A DNA stretch of 9,954 bases from Bacteroidota bacterium (GTDB taxonomy: Bacteria; Bacteroidota; Bacteroidia; Flavobacteriales_D; Crocinitomicaceae): NCBI GenBank assembly GCA_024280195.1, contig JAJRQP010000064.1:1-9954 (forward strand). Direction: 5' to 3'. A program made the translations under genes and the position numbers. The notes beneath the pieces were generated by a model that saw only the letters and a list, made by a program, of their open reading frames with translations, was not told the origin of the DNA and made no database searches. Positions within the stretch are counted from its first letter, which is position 1, and each line of letters starts with the position of its first letter. Below, one piece after another: positions 1-7,443 of this stretch.

Positions 1-651
1 AAGGTTGCGCTCTATTTCAATGATTTCAGAAATCGATGGATCGGCTTTCATTCCTGTTTTGGTAGAAGCCATTCCTTCGTTGACAATTCCTTTTCCTGCA
101 AGTGATTTGTCTCTGGAGAAGGCAATGATGGTTCCTCCAAAATTTTTAGAGTACAACAACGCGCGATACATGATTCCAGAATTGACATGTGCTAAGTCAT
201 CAGAGAATAACTTTACCCCGTATTGTGTCATGTCGTACATTTCTGAAAGATTTTCGCCTTTCATCCCGACAGTGATGGTTCCAATTGGGTGCAGCTGAGT
301 GACGTGAAAGTCTGCTTTCCGCTGCATGTATTGTATTTGGCTTTTCCCATCCATTACTGGTTGCGTACTGGGGAGAACAGCAACATGTGTAAATCCTCCA
401 GAAGATGCAGCATCTAATCCTGATTCTATGGTTTCTTTATGCTCAAAACCTGGGTCACAGAAGTCTGCCTTTAAATCTACCCAACCAATTGATACGTGCA
501 AATTATTTTCTTTTATGACTTTCGCATCATTCTCATCGATGTTGTTTTCAATAGAGGTAATGATTTCATTCTCAATGAGAATGTCTTTTACTTGTCCATT
601 AAAAGGAGAAGATGTGTCAGTGATTTTGGCTTGCTTAATTAAGATCTTCAT
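1..651 (-). CDS. Dihydroorotase-like protein lacking active-site residues (N-terminal part, cut by window edge)
   Basis: An open frame of 217 codons from the ATG at 649-651 runs off the left edge, so the C-terminal half is not visible. The fold family is clear: residues 59-76 align with the dihydroorotase metal motif (D-x-H-x-H-x-R-E-P-G), and a [14 protein letters not shown] stretch (85-99), an HPIGTIT-GMKGE stretch (121-133), FSDD (149-152) and a G-x-x-NEG stretch (188-193) follow in the usual order. The key residues are missing. Both histidines of HxH are K61 and D63, the substrate-binding R and following E are C65 and D66, the N of PNT is S95, and the later metal-binding H of HCED is F178 (FSRD). 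It is therefore probably not a working dihydroorotase. Inactive homologues (PyrC' of pseudomonads) help assemble aspartate transcarbamoylase; whether this one does is inference. It starts 11 bp after the BatA-like gene and is probably cotranscribed with it. Confidence 0.88.
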   Translation of the reverse strand, partial: MKILIKQAKITDTSSPFNGQVKDILIENEIITSIENNIDENDAKVIKENNLHVSIGWVDLKADFCDPGFEHKETIESGLDAASSGGFTHVAVLPSTQPVMDGKSQIQYMQRKADFHVTQLHPIGTITVGMKGENLSEMYDMTQYGVKLFSDDLAHVNSGIMYRALLYSKNFGGTIIAFSRDKSLAGKGIVNEGMASTKTGMKADPSISEIIEIERNL

Positions 652-662
652 TTGCGAGTCAT

Positions 663-2705
663 TTAATTTAGAAATCGGATAAGTAACATTTCTATGGATA
701 CAAAAATAAGGGTTAAAATGATACAAATCTTCCAATAGCTAAAAGGTTTGTCAATATCTATGGTTGAAAGTTGAGAGTCGCCACCAATTTCGTTGAATTT
801 AATGTTCTTAGCCCCCATAGATTTTAATTGTGAAATGACTTCCTCTTTTGAATTGGTTGTCAAATCCGATTCTGAACGATTGTAATTTAAACTTAATGAA
901 CCTATAATTTTGTCCGTTTTTAATTGGTAATTCCCTGCCTTCAGCTGATTTGTAGTGTTGGTGTTTTTAAGAGAAATGTAATTTACTCCAGAAACAGATG
1001 ATGCTTGAGGTATGAGGTCAAAAGATTCATTTACTATATGAATAGGATTATCATCACTTATTTTTTCATAAATTGGAAAACGAGAATCACTACCAATAAC
1101 AATGTATTCGGGTTGTTTTCGCTGGCTAATTTCTGACATTCTCAATGTAATAGTAGAGAAGAGGGCATCTTTTGAAAAGTTACCAAAGTCTGGATGCAAC
1201 GAACTGTAGAACATAAAAACGGAACCGTTCTCTTGAATACGAGCTAACAGAGGAAGACCATTTTGCAATTCAATCAATGATCTCGACATTGTTTGACTGT
1301 TGCTATTGGCTTGATAAACAGTTGCAACACTTGGTAGGTTCAATTGCTGTGTTTTAGATTCAAAAACTCCAGCAAAAAATGGGTCGTCATAATTGATAGA
1401 TTTGATTTTAGTTCCGGAAGATATGCGTTTCCCTAATTGTGGTAATTTGTTTATTTGCAATAATGAATTCCATCCTGAATTTGAAGGGTTTTTCCCAGGG
1501 AATAGAGCAATAGAACCTCCTGTAGAAACAAAGTCTGTGAGGTAGTTGGTCATTCCATTCGTCATATCATTAGCACCGTTAATGATGACAAAATCTTTTT
1601 CTTCAAAATCATTCTTTGTAATCGTAGTAATTTTCTTAGAAGAATAATTAAAGTAATTATCCAAATCTAGCACCATTGCAATGTTCGGTATGGCATCTTC
1701 TCCGTCGAGTACTAGGACATTGATTCGTTCTTTTACTTCATAAGAAAGAAAGTAGGAATCATCGAAGAACACATGGTTGTCAATAACCTGAACTTTACCT
1801 GTTTTAGTACCAATTGATTTATCCATGTAACCAATTTTAGTTGTAATCGATTGATTTTTAGGGAGATCTATAAAGATGGTTTTCTTGAACCGATCGATGC
1901 TAATTAACACTTCCGTATTGACCATGTCTTGCGCTCCTTTATTCACAACACGAATATTTAATTCGTTTTTCGTGTTTACTTTATGAATTGGAGAAGAGAA
2001 CCAAAGCGAATCAATGAATACATTTGCTTCACTTTCTGCACTTAATTTGATAGGGAAGAAGGAGATGTTTTCGATGGCTAGTTGCTTATTTTTTTCTTGA
2101 TCAAGTTTTTGAAAATCACTTAACAGTACACTTTGAATAGAAGCATTGTCTTGCAATTGGTTTTTTGCATAGTTATTCGTTTGCCATTGCACAATGTCAT
2201 TAATCGTTCGAGTCAGTGCTGAAAAGTTGATTTTATCTATTTTCTCAAAAGCTTCTACTTTGGTAAGGATTCGTTCTTCGCTACCTGATAATTCATTGGT
2301 CGCAACTAAAAATCGGGTATCTAATGGCGCTTTTTTAATTATTTGCCGTGCATTTTCTCTCGCTTCAGATAGTAGTTCCCCTTCAGAACCATTAGCTTGC
2401 ATGGAGAATGAGTTATCAATGTAAATGGAAACTACGGAGTCGAGTGATTGAGACGTAGCATCATTCTTACTAAAGTAAGGTTGAGCGAAAGCAAGTACTA
2501 GAAAGATGAAAGCTAATAAACGGCTTAATAATATGAGCAGATGTTTTAATGATTTGGTTGATTTTGTTTTTTGGTCAACGTGCTTAACAAAAGATAAACT
2601 AGAGAAATAGAGCGTTTTGTACCTCTTAAAATTGAAGAGATGAATGATGATGGGAATTAGCAGAACCAAGAATGCCCAAAGAAATTCAGGATACAAAAAC
2701 TTCAT
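663..2705 (-). CDS. BatA-domain / VWA membrane protein
   Basis: This is a 680-residue inner-membrane protein. The N-terminus has the BatA (aerotolerance regulator N-terminal) layout: a hydrophobic segment at about residues 8-24 followed by HLFNFKRYK, then a second hydrophobic segment at about 56-75 ending in AFAQPYF. A von Willebrand factor A-like domain follows, with its MIDAS start D-N-S-F-S at 97-101. The middle region contains a VLVLDGED stretch and a later [12 protein letters not shown] stretch that resemble the Rossmann/glutamine-amidotransferase-like domain seen in related proteins. A final hydrophobic segment lies at about 656-676, so most of the protein should face the periplasm. Size and domain order match the long BatA-domain proteins of Flavobacteriia, often found next to a dihydroorotase-like gene as here. 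Their molecular role is not established; links to oxygen tolerance come from Bat operons in other Bacteroidota. The start at 2705 is preceded by a TAnnTTTG box only 4 nt upstream. Confidence 0.88.
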   Translation of the reverse strand: MKFLYPEFLWAFLVLLIPIIIHLFNFKRYKTLYFSSLSFVKHVDQKTKSTKSLKHLLILLSRLLAFIFLVLAFAQPYFSKNDATSQSLDSVVSIYIDNSFSMQANGSEGELLSEARENARQIIKKAPLDTRFLVATNELSGSEERILTKVEAFEKIDKINFSALTRTINDIVQWQTNNYAKNQLQDNASIQSVLLSDFQKLDQEKNKQLAIENISFFPIKLSAESEANVFIDSLWFSSPIHKVNTKNELNIRVVNKGAQDMVNTEVLISIDRFKKTIFIDLPKNQSITTKIGYMDKSIGTKTGKVQVIDNHVFFDDSYFLSYEVKERINVLVLDGEDAIPNIAMVLDLDNYFNYSSKKITTITKNDFEEKDFVIINGANDMTNGMTNYLTDFVSTGGSIALFPGKNPSNSGWNSLLQINKLPQLGKRISSGTKIKSINYDDPFFAGVFESKTQQLNLPSVATVYQANSNSQTMSRSLIELQNGLPLLARIQENGSVFMFYSSLHPDFGNFSKDALFSTITLRMSEISQRKQPEYIVIGSDSRFPIYEKISDDNPIHIVNESFDLIPQASSVSGVNYISLKNTNTTNQLKAGNYQLKTDKIIGSLSLNYNRSESDLTTNSKEEVISQLKSMGAKNIKFNEIGGDSQLSTIDIDKPFSYWKICIILTLIFVSIEMLLIRFLN

Positions 2706-2709
2706 GTGT

Positions 2710-2717
2710 CAAATATA
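2710..2717 (-). promoter_or_regulatory. Possible -7 promoter box (TATATTTG) of the BatA-like gene
   Basis: The minus strand reads TATATTTG, a perfect match to the Bacteroidota -7 consensus TAnnTTTG, with four bases (ACAC) between it and the ATG at 2703-2705. Transcription would begin at or next to the start codon, giving a leaderless mRNA. I see no TTG at the expected 17-23 bp upstream, so the match could be chance in A+T-rich DNA. Confidence 0.45.
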
Positions 2718-2738
2718 GTATTTTGAAAGTTAATAAGT

Positions 2739-2807
2739 GTTAGAATTTTGAAGTAGACAATAGTTAGAATTATGAATTATGATATTGGCTCTTGTTAAAA
2801 TTATGAA
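2739..2807. repeat. Three degenerate 14-bp direct repeats (GTTAGAATTATGAA)
   Basis: Copies start at 2739 (GTTAGAATTTTGAA), 2763 (GTTAGAATTATGAA) and 2794 (GTTAAAATTATGAA), each differing from the middle copy at one position. The middle copy is followed by a further heptamer, giving ATTATGA twice in tandem at 2769-2782. The ATTATGA core is close to the reverse complement of the CCATAAT array at 2818-2859. The 170-bp gap between genes (2706-2875) holds these repeats, that array and the possible promoter box, and no coding sequence that I can support. Confidence 0.7.
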
Positions 2808-2816
2808 TTGTCAGCT

Positions 2817-2859
<43 letters not shown>

Positions 2860-2875
2860 TATAACAGAAATAAGC

Positions 2876-3625
2876 TTATTTTTCAAACGCGCCAATTCCA
2901 AAGAGCGCAAAATCATATTTGACAGGATCACTTGCATCCATTTCTCGAAGATTGAACATCAACTCATCTAATGCTTTCCAATCGTTTTGTTTTCGGGTAA
3001 GCAAGCCTAATTCTCTTGCGTTGTTACTTGTGTGAACATCTAGTGGGAGGTATAATTCACTTTTCGGAATAGAGTTCCAGATGCCAAAGTCAACTCCGCA
3101 ATTGTCTTTTCTGACCATCCAGCGCAAGAACATGTTGATTCTTTTCGCTGCAGAATTCTTTGCTGGGTTAGAAAGGTGTTTTTCACTTCTTTGCTCGTGT
3201 TCTGTTGCTAAGAATTGTTCTCTAAAATTGATTATTCTCCCTTTTATGCCTTCGAATTCTGTATGAGAAAAAAATGCTTGTTCCAATCCTCCATTTAGGT
3301 AAATGTTTTTTAAACTTCTAAAAAAGAAGTCTAAATCAGTAGCATTAAATGTTCTATGAACGAAATCTAAATCTGTTCTTTTCTCGTAATTCTGAATAAA
3401 CTCAAAAGGGGCGTGTTCCATGATGTCTAACAATCGTTCACCGCTTCGAATAATCATTGCTCGTTTTCCCCAAGCGATTGTTGCTACTAAAAAGGAGATG
3501 ATTTCAATGTCTTCTTTGCGGGAAAAACGATGCGGAAGTTGTATCGGATCACTTTCTATGAACTTTGCAGTATTGTATTGCTCGGCTTTGAAATCTAGGT
3601 ATTCTTTGAGTTCTAGAGCTGTCAT
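2876..3625 (-). CDS. TIGR02757 family protein (DUF2400)
   Basis: This 249-residue soluble protein has the family's usual length and landmarks: an N-terminal ELKEYLDFKAEQYN stretch, SRKEDIEIISFLVATIAWGKR (about 35-55), RINMFLRWMVRKD (162-174), VDFGIW (178-183), a PLDVHTSNNARELGL stretch (194-208) and a C-terminal DPVKYDFALFGIG (233-245). I recognise the family from these motifs. Its biochemical function is not established as far as I know. The LDVH...ARELGL stretch resembles the VDTH...R segment of HhH-GPD DNA glycosylases such as endonuclease III, where the Asp is catalytic (here D196). However, I cannot see the glycine hairpin (LPGVG-like) that should precede it, so a repair role is only a hypothesis. 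The gene starts 13 bp after the lipoprotein gene and is probably cotranscribed with it. Confidence 0.88.
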   Translation of the reverse strand: MTALELKEYLDFKAEQYNTAKFIESDPIQLPHRFSRKEDIEIISFLVATIAWGKRAMIIRSGERLLDIMEHAPFEFIQNYEKRTDLDFVHRTFNATDLDFFFRSLKNIYLNGGLEQAFFSHTEFEGIKGRIINFREQFLATEHEQRSEKHLSNPAKNSAAKRINMFLRWMVRKDNCGVDFGIWNSIPKSELYLPLDVHTSNNARELGLLTRKQNDWKALDELMFNLREMDASDPVKYDFALFGIGAFEK

Positions 3626-3638
3626 TGATTCTGAAATA

Positions 3639-4280
3639 TTAGATTGTCCATTGATCGTGAATAATACCGACTAAGAACAATTCTCCATTTAATTCTTCGT
3701 AAACTAAACGCAAAGTTGTCCAATCCATTCCTTCATATTCTGGATTGAATCCCGAAAAATAGTGTTCTGTGAAAACTGCATCAGGGTAAACTTCTTTGAG
3801 ATTGTTGAGAGAGTTACCTGAGCTAATAAATTCATTGACCCCAACTTTTTCAGCGTGAAGAAAATCAGCATTATAAACGAACTCGACAATGTATTCTTCT
3901 GTGTAAAGTAATATTGAATCTCCACTGCCATCATAGTGTCCCCAGAACGAAATTTCTTCAAAACTTGGTAAGAATTGCTTTTGTGATAAAGCAATATTTT
4001 TCATTGTATCTACATAAGCGTAAGGTGAAAACCGAACACCTTTTATTGGATGAATGTAGGTTGCGAATTTACCATACTCCTCATTTTTTAGTGATTCGAG
4101 AATTCTTTGCGAAGTTTGTTCAAGCGTGGAATCAGTACGAACGAATGTCTCGGTAGAATCATTATTCGCTAATTCTTTTACAATTCCTTCAGTTATTTCT
4201 TGCTTCGGTTGACTTGTAGAAGAATCATGGTTGCAAGACGTGAAGAGAATGAGTAAAAAGGTTGCTGTGATTATTTTCAT
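3639..4280 (-). CDS. Conserved lipoprotein of unknown function
   Basis: I place the start at the ATG at 4278-4280, giving 213 residues. It opens with a lipoprotein signal: MK, a hydrophobic core (about 3-13) and lipobox LFTSC with the lipidated Cys at 16. The frame stays open upstream to 4463, but that extension would cross the promoter repeats of the divergent gene and lacks signal-peptide character, so I reject it. After a polar linker rich in S, T, E and Q (17-50) comes a globular domain with YIHPIKGVRFSPYAYVD, FWGHYDGSGD, YPDAVFTEHYF and FNPEYEGMDW, ending in the strongly conserved-looking IIHDQWTI. I recall unnamed proteins with this same ending in Bacteroidota and Firmicutes, without a known function. 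No acidic lipoprotein export signal is obvious after the Cys (NHDSS), so the surface versus periplasmic side is open. Confidence 0.82.
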   Translation of the reverse strand: MKIITATFLLILFTSCNHDSSTSQPKQEITEGIVKELANNDSTETFVRTDSTLEQTSQRILESLKNEEYGKFATYIHPIKGVRFSPYAYVDTMKNIALSQKQFLPSFEEISFWGHYDGSGDSILLYTEEYIVEFVYNADFLHAEKVGVNEFISSGNSLNNLKEVYPDAVFTEHYFSGFNPEYEGMDWTTLRLVYEELNGELFLVGIIHDQWTI

Positions 4281-4318
4281 GGAAGAAAGGTAATGAAAAA
4301 TACAAGAATAATAAATTA

Positions 4319-4355
4319 TACATTTTGTATAATACATTTTGTATAATACATTTTG
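4319..4355. repeat. 14-bp direct repeat (TACATTTTGTATAA), two full copies and one partial
   Basis: Exact copies lie at 4319-4332 and 4333-4346, and the first nine bases of a third copy at 4347-4355. They fill the middle of the 92-bp region between the divergent lipoprotein and ATPase genes, directly upstream of the ATPase promoter box. Confidence 0.88.
4326..4350. promoter_or_regulatory. Paired operator-like palindromes TGTAT-A-ATACA
   Basis: Two identical inverted repeats with 5-bp arms and one central base lie at 4326-4336 and 4340-4350, with centres 14 bp apart. The left arm of the second overlaps the TTG (-33) box of the ATPase promoter. This is the position expected of a repressor site. 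No regulator gene is visible in the window, so the binding protein is unknown; the ATPase's own C-terminal winged-helix-like region makes self-regulation conceivable. Confidence 0.5.
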
Positions 4356-4368
4356 TTTTATATATTTG
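4339..4368 (+). promoter_or_regulatory. Bacteroidota-type promoter of the ATPase gene (TTG-N19-TATATTTG)
   Basis: TTG at 4339-4341, a 19-bp spacer and TATATTTG at 4361-4368 match the -33/-7 consensus described for Bacteroides and Flavobacterium. The expected transcription start is about 4-7 nt downstream, at or beside the GTG start codon at 4373, which implies a leaderless mRNA. Confidence 0.65.
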
Positions 4369-4372
4369 TTGT

Positions 4373-5515
4373 GTGAAAAAGAAAAATGTAATAGAGAATC
4401 CATTTCAGTTGAAAGGTTATATTGGCCCAAATTATTTCTGCGATAGAGAGAACGAATTAGCAAGGTTAATTCTTAATGCAAAAAATGGAGTGAACACAAC
4501 ATTGCTTTCTGTAAGAAGAATGGGGAAGACAGGGTTGATTCACCATGTATTCAACCAATTTAAGTCAGATAAGAAGTGGAAAACGATTTATATAGACATT
4601 TACGCAACGCAAAACTTAGGGCAATTTACGAATGAGTTAGCATCTGGGATATTGGAAGTATTTCCGCATACAAATTCTGTTGGCAAAAAATTTATGACCC
4701 TCGTCAAAGGTTTAAGTCCAGTGATTAGTTATGATTCTCTAACAGGAAATCCATCCATTGCTTTCTCTTTTGCACAACCCAAGCAATATGAGCAATCAAT
4801 AAAAGGTTTGTTTAATTTTCTAAATTCTCAAAGTCAGAATGTACTTGTTGCAATAGATGAGTTTCAGCAAATTGGAAATTATCCAGAGAAAAATACAGAA
4901 GCTATTTTGCGAACAATTATACAATCATTAACTAACGTTAGTTTTATTTTTAGTGGAAGTCATAAGCATTTGTTGGCAGAAATGTTCAATAGTAGTAAGC
5001 GTCCATTTTTTTCAAGCACACAGATGTTGCATTTAGATGCTATTGAAAATGAAAAGTACACCATATTCATAAAGAAATTGTTTCAATCAAAAGGTAAAAA
5101 GATAAATGACGAGTCGATTGAGTTTATCCTTTATTGGACGAGAACACATACTTATTATACACAAGCATTATGTAATCGAATATATTCTATGGACATAAAA
5201 AGTATTGAGAAAGAGAGTGTTTTATCAGCTTGTAATGATATTCTAAAAGAACAAGAGCCTATTTTTTTTCAATATCGAAATTTATTAACTTCCTCTCAGT
5301 GGAAGTTACTGAAAGCAATAGGAAAAGAAGACGAGGTTTATCAACCAACTGCACAAGATTTTATTTTTAAGTATCGACTAGGTACTGCGGGAGGAATAAG
5401 AAGAGGACTGGAATCTTTACTGAAAAAAGAAATGATTTACAGAAAAGAGTCTGAAAAGGGGGGGTATTATCTTGTTTATGATTGCTTTTTATCGAGATGG
5501 TTGGAGCGAGTTTAA
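4373..5515 (+). CDS. AAA/STAND-type ATPase (archaeal-ATPase-like, PF01637-type)
   Basis: The P-loop NTPase has a Walker A variant SVRRMGKTG (residues 46-54 from the GTG start, catalytic K52), Walker B VLVAIDEF (157-164) and a sensor-like [11 protein letters not shown] (191-201). The N-terminal [21 protein letters not shown] is the typical lead-in for this group. The C-terminal part (about 305-380) looks like a winged helix and ends in LSRWLERV, with no added nuclease domain. I choose GTG at 4373 (380 residues) because the promoter box ends at 4368. The frame stays open to a TTG at 4325, but that would put the promoter inside the gene. The only nearby ATG (4386) is out of frame. The cellular role of such solitary ATPases is unknown; defence, toxin or mobile-element links have been suggested for related STAND NTPases. 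It is the only plus-strand gene here and its stop overlaps that of the ABC ATPase. Confidence 0.85.
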   Translation: MKKKNVIENPFQLKGYIGPNYFCDRENELARLILNAKNGVNTTLLSVRRMGKTGLIHHVFNQFKSDKKWKTIYIDIYATQNLGQFTNELASGILEVFPHTNSVGKKFMTLVKGLSPVISYDSLTGNPSIAFSFAQPKQYEQSIKGLFNFLNSQSQNVLVAIDEFQQIGNYPEKNTEAILRTIIQSLTNVSFIFSGSHKHLLAEMFNSSKRPFFSSTQMLHLDAIENEKYTIFIKKLFQSKGKKINDESIEFILYWTRTHTYYTQALCNRIYSMDIKSIEKESVLSACNDILKEQEPIFFQYRNLLTSSQWKLLKAIGKEDEVYQPTAQDFIFKYRLGTAGGIRRGLESLLKKEMIYRKESEKGGYYLVYDCFLSRWLERV

Positions 5516-6162
5516 ATAATCAATCCGTCCTCCATAACTAGCTGTCTGTCAGTCATTTTTGCGAGTTCTTTGTTGTGTGTGACAATTACGAAAGTTTGAT
5601 TGAATTCATCTCTTAAATCAAAAAACAATTGGTGCAATTCTTCAGAATTCTTACTGTCTAAGTTTCCTGAAGGCTCGTCTGCAAAAATAACTTTAGGTTG
5701 ATTAATCAATGCTCTTGCAACGGCAATTCGTTGTTGCTCGCCACCAGATAATTCATTGGGTTTATGAGACGCTCTGTTTTCTAAGCCAAGCATTGCTAAT
5801 AATTTCTGCGCATCTTTTTTTGCATCATTCTGAGAAAGTCCTTTTATTAATGCTGGGAGAATGATGTTCTCTTCTGCCGTAAACTCAGGTAATAATTGAT
5901 GAAACTGAAAGATAAAACCAATGGATTGATTCCTAAAAGCAGATAGCTTCTTTTTGGACAAAGTAAAAGGGTTTACTCCGTCAATCATTACTTCTCCTTG
6001 GTCAGGATTGTCTAAAGTGCCCAAGATTTGGAGTAGGGTCGTTTTTCCTGCTCCAGAAGGACCTACAATAGAAACAACTTCACCACTTTTAATCTCTAGG
6101 TCTATGCCTTTTAAGATTTGAAGTTGATCGTATGATTTAGTTATCCCTTTGGTAATCAACAT
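5512..6162 (-). CDS. ABC transporter ATP-binding protein, LolD-like
   Basis: The 216-residue protein is a complete ABC nucleotide-binding subunit: Walker [10 protein letters not shown] (34-42), Q-loop [18 protein letters not shown] (Q86), signature LSGGEQQR (138-145), Walker B VIFADEP (158-164, E163) and H-loop THN (H196). The [10 protein letters not shown] and [11 protein letters not shown] stretches place it in the LolD/MacB/FtsE-type group that energises extraction or efflux from the inner membrane. LolD works with LolC/LolE to release lipoproteins to LolA. No permease gene lies in the window, so its partner must be encoded elsewhere, and LolD is a family-level call rather than proven. Its ATG shares one base with the ribBA stop (TAATG), which suggests translational coupling. 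The length is normal for LolD. Confidence 0.93.
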   Translation of the reverse strand: MLITKGITKSYDQLQILKGIDLEIKSGEVVSIVGPSGAGKTTLLQILGTLDNPDQGEVMIDGVNPFTLSKKKLSAFRNQSIGFIFQFHQLLPEFTAEENIILPALIKGLSQNDAKKDAQKLLAMLGLENRASHKPNELSGGEQQRIAVARALINQPKVIFADEPSGNLDSKNSEELHQLFFDLRDEFNQTFVIVTHNKELAKMTDRQLVMEDGLII

Positions 6163-7376
6163 TATTTATCCAATTTCAATGAGTGTCCCATTTTATCTCG
6201 TTTCGTTTTAAGATAAGATTCGTTGTGCTCGTTACTTGCAATTTCGATAGCTACATTCTCAACAACTTCTAATCCGTAACCAATCAATCCCGTTCTTTTA
6301 GTTGGATTATTGGACATTAATTTCATTTTTGAAATTCCTAAATCACGAATAATTTGTGCGCCAATACCATAATCTCTCTCGTCTCCTTTGAAGCCAAGTT
6401 TGATGTTTGCTTCTAGCGTATCGTATCCTTGCTCTTGCAATTTATACGCTTTTAATTTATTGGTTAAGCCAATTCCTCGGCCTTCTTGATTCATATATAT
6501 TATTACACCTTTTCCTTCTTTCTCAATGACTTCCATTGCTTTTTGAAGTTGAGGACCGCAGTCACATCGGCAAGAACCAAAGATATCACCTGTCATACAC
6601 GAAGAATGCACACGAACAAGAACAGGTTCATCTTCTTTCCATTCTCCTTTTACTAAAGCAAGATGCTCTTCGTCAGTATTGGTGTTTTTATAGAGGTACA
6701 TGTCAAAATCGCCATATTTAGTGGGCATTTTAACATCAATAATTTTCTCTACTGATGTTTCCGTCTTGATTCTATACTCAATTAAATCTTCGATTGAAAT
6801 CAGTTTTAAATCAAATTTATGGGCAATTTTAATTAGTTCTGGAAGTCTTGCCATTGAGCCATCCTCATTGAGAATTTCAACGATAACTCCCGCAGGTTCA
6901 AAGCCAGCCATTCTCGATAAATCAATTGCTGCTTCTGTATGTCCTGCCCTTCTTAAAACTCCGCCTTTTCTTGCACGAAGAGGGAAAATGTGCCCAGGCT
7001 TCCCTAATTCTTCAGGACGAATAGAAGGGTCAATCATTGCCATTACAGTTTTAGAACGATCGCTCGCGCTAATTCCAGTTGTGCAGCCATGACCAATTAA
7101 ATCGATAGAGACCGTAAAAGGTGTTTCGTAAGCAGCAGAATTATTCTGCACCATCATTTCCAGACCAAGCTCGTCGCAACGACTTTCTAGAAGAGGAGCG
7201 CAAACCAAACCACGCCCATGAGTTACCATAAAATTGATGATTTCAGGAGTCACATTTCTAGCAGCGGTTAAGAAGTCACCTTCATTCTCACGATTCTCAT
7301 CATCAACAACAATGATAACTTTTCCGTTTCTAATGTCTTCGAGTGCTTCCTCGATGGTGTTTAATTGAAAATCCAT
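6162..7376 (-). CDS. ribBA: Bifunctional 3,4-dihydroxy-2-butanone 4-phosphate synthase / GTP cyclohydrolase II
   Basis: The 404-residue cytosolic enzyme catalyses both committed entry steps of riboflavin synthesis: ribulose 5-phosphate to dihydroxybutanone phosphate, and GTP to the diaminopyrimidinone phosphate. The RibB half (about 1-202) shows [10 protein letters not shown] (25-34), THGRG (52-56), [14 protein letters not shown] (97-110) and [11 protein letters not shown] (143-153, H146). The RibA half (about 208-404) shows the zinc site C260, C271 and C273 within [17 protein letters not shown], then [16 protein letters not shown] (296-311), DTLEAN (319-324) and a [10 protein letters not shown] stretch (355-364). 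C269 is an extra cysteine beside the zinc site. All catalytic motifs are present, so both activities are expected, unlike plant or mycobacterial forms with one dead half. The upstream 67 bp is too short for an FMN riboswitch and shows a promoter box instead. Confidence 0.97.
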   Translation of the reverse strand: MDFQLNTIEEALEDIRNGKVIIVVDDENRENEGDFLTAARNVTPEIINFMVTHGRGLVCAPLLESRCDELGLEMMVQNNSAAYETPFTVSIDLIGHGCTTGISASDRSKTVMAMIDPSIRPEELGKPGHIFPLRARKGGVLRRAGHTEAAIDLSRMAGFEPAGVIVEILNEDGSMARLPELIKIAHKFDLKLISIEDLIEYRIKTETSVEKIIDVKMPTKYGDFDMYLYKNTNTDEEHLALVKGEWKEDEPVLVRVHSSCMTGDIFGSCRCDCGPQLQKAMEVIEKEGKGVIIYMNQEGRGIGLTNKLKAYKLQEQGYDTLEANIKLGFKGDERDYGIGAQIIRDLGISKMKLMSNNPTKRTGLIGYGLEVVENVAIEIASNEHNESYLKTKRDKMGHSLKLDK

Positions 7377-7398
7377 AGTTCGATTTAACGATTTATGA

Positions 7399-7406
7399 CA
7401 AAATTA
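7399..7406 (-). promoter_or_regulatory. Possible -7 promoter box (TAATTTTG) of ribBA
   Basis: The minus strand reads TAATTTTG, matching TAnnTTTG, 22 nt upstream of the ribBA ATG. This would give a leader of roughly 15-18 nt. No TTG is found at the -33 position, so promoter strength is doubtful and ribBA may also be read from the glycosyltransferase operon. Confidence 0.42.
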
Positions 7407-7411
7407 CTTGA

Positions 7412-7426
7412 ATTAAATGATTTAAT
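7412..7426. promoter_or_regulatory. Palindrome ATTAAAT-g-ATTTAAT upstream of ribBA
   Basis: A perfect inverted repeat with 7-bp arms and a one-base centre sits just upstream of the TAATTTTG box, in the spacer between the -7 and -33 positions. It could be an operator. It is pure A/T in its arms, so a chance origin is quite possible. Confidence 0.3.
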
Positions 7427-7443
7427 GAGGTTTTTGGGGAAGA

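Noticed and set aside
5..682. Plus-strand open frames at 5-298 and 326-682
   Set aside because: They are antisense to the dihydroorotase-like frame (and the end of the BatA-like gene), which has clear family motifs; the plus-strand products show no recognisable domain.
2868..2881. Perfect palindrome AAATAAGCTTATTT over the TIGR02757 stop codon, as a terminator
   Set aside because: Arms are A/T-rich and short with no loop; a hairpin would have only about five weak pairs, so chance is the simpler reading.
3704..3994. Minus-strand 96-codon frame within the lipoprotein gene
   Set aside because: It is a shifted frame inside a gene with a clear signal peptide and globular domain; its product shows no recognisable features.
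4325..4372. TTG start at 4325 for the ATPase, adding 16 residues
   Set aside because: The extra residues are translated promoter and repeat DNA; the -7 box ends at 4368, so the mRNA would begin after this TTG.
4281..4463. N-terminal extension of the lipoprotein gene up to 4463
   Set aside because: It crosses the divergent promoter and repeats, overlaps the ATPase coding start, and would bury the obvious lipoprotein signal peptide that begins at 4280.
6536..7092. Plus-strand frames opposite ribBA (6536-6721, 6700-7092)
   Set aside because: They lie antisense to fully conserved RibBA motifs and have no independent support.
6162..7376. RibBA with one inactive half
   Set aside because: Motifs for both activities, including the RibB acidic site and the RibA zinc cysteines C260, C271 and C273, are present.
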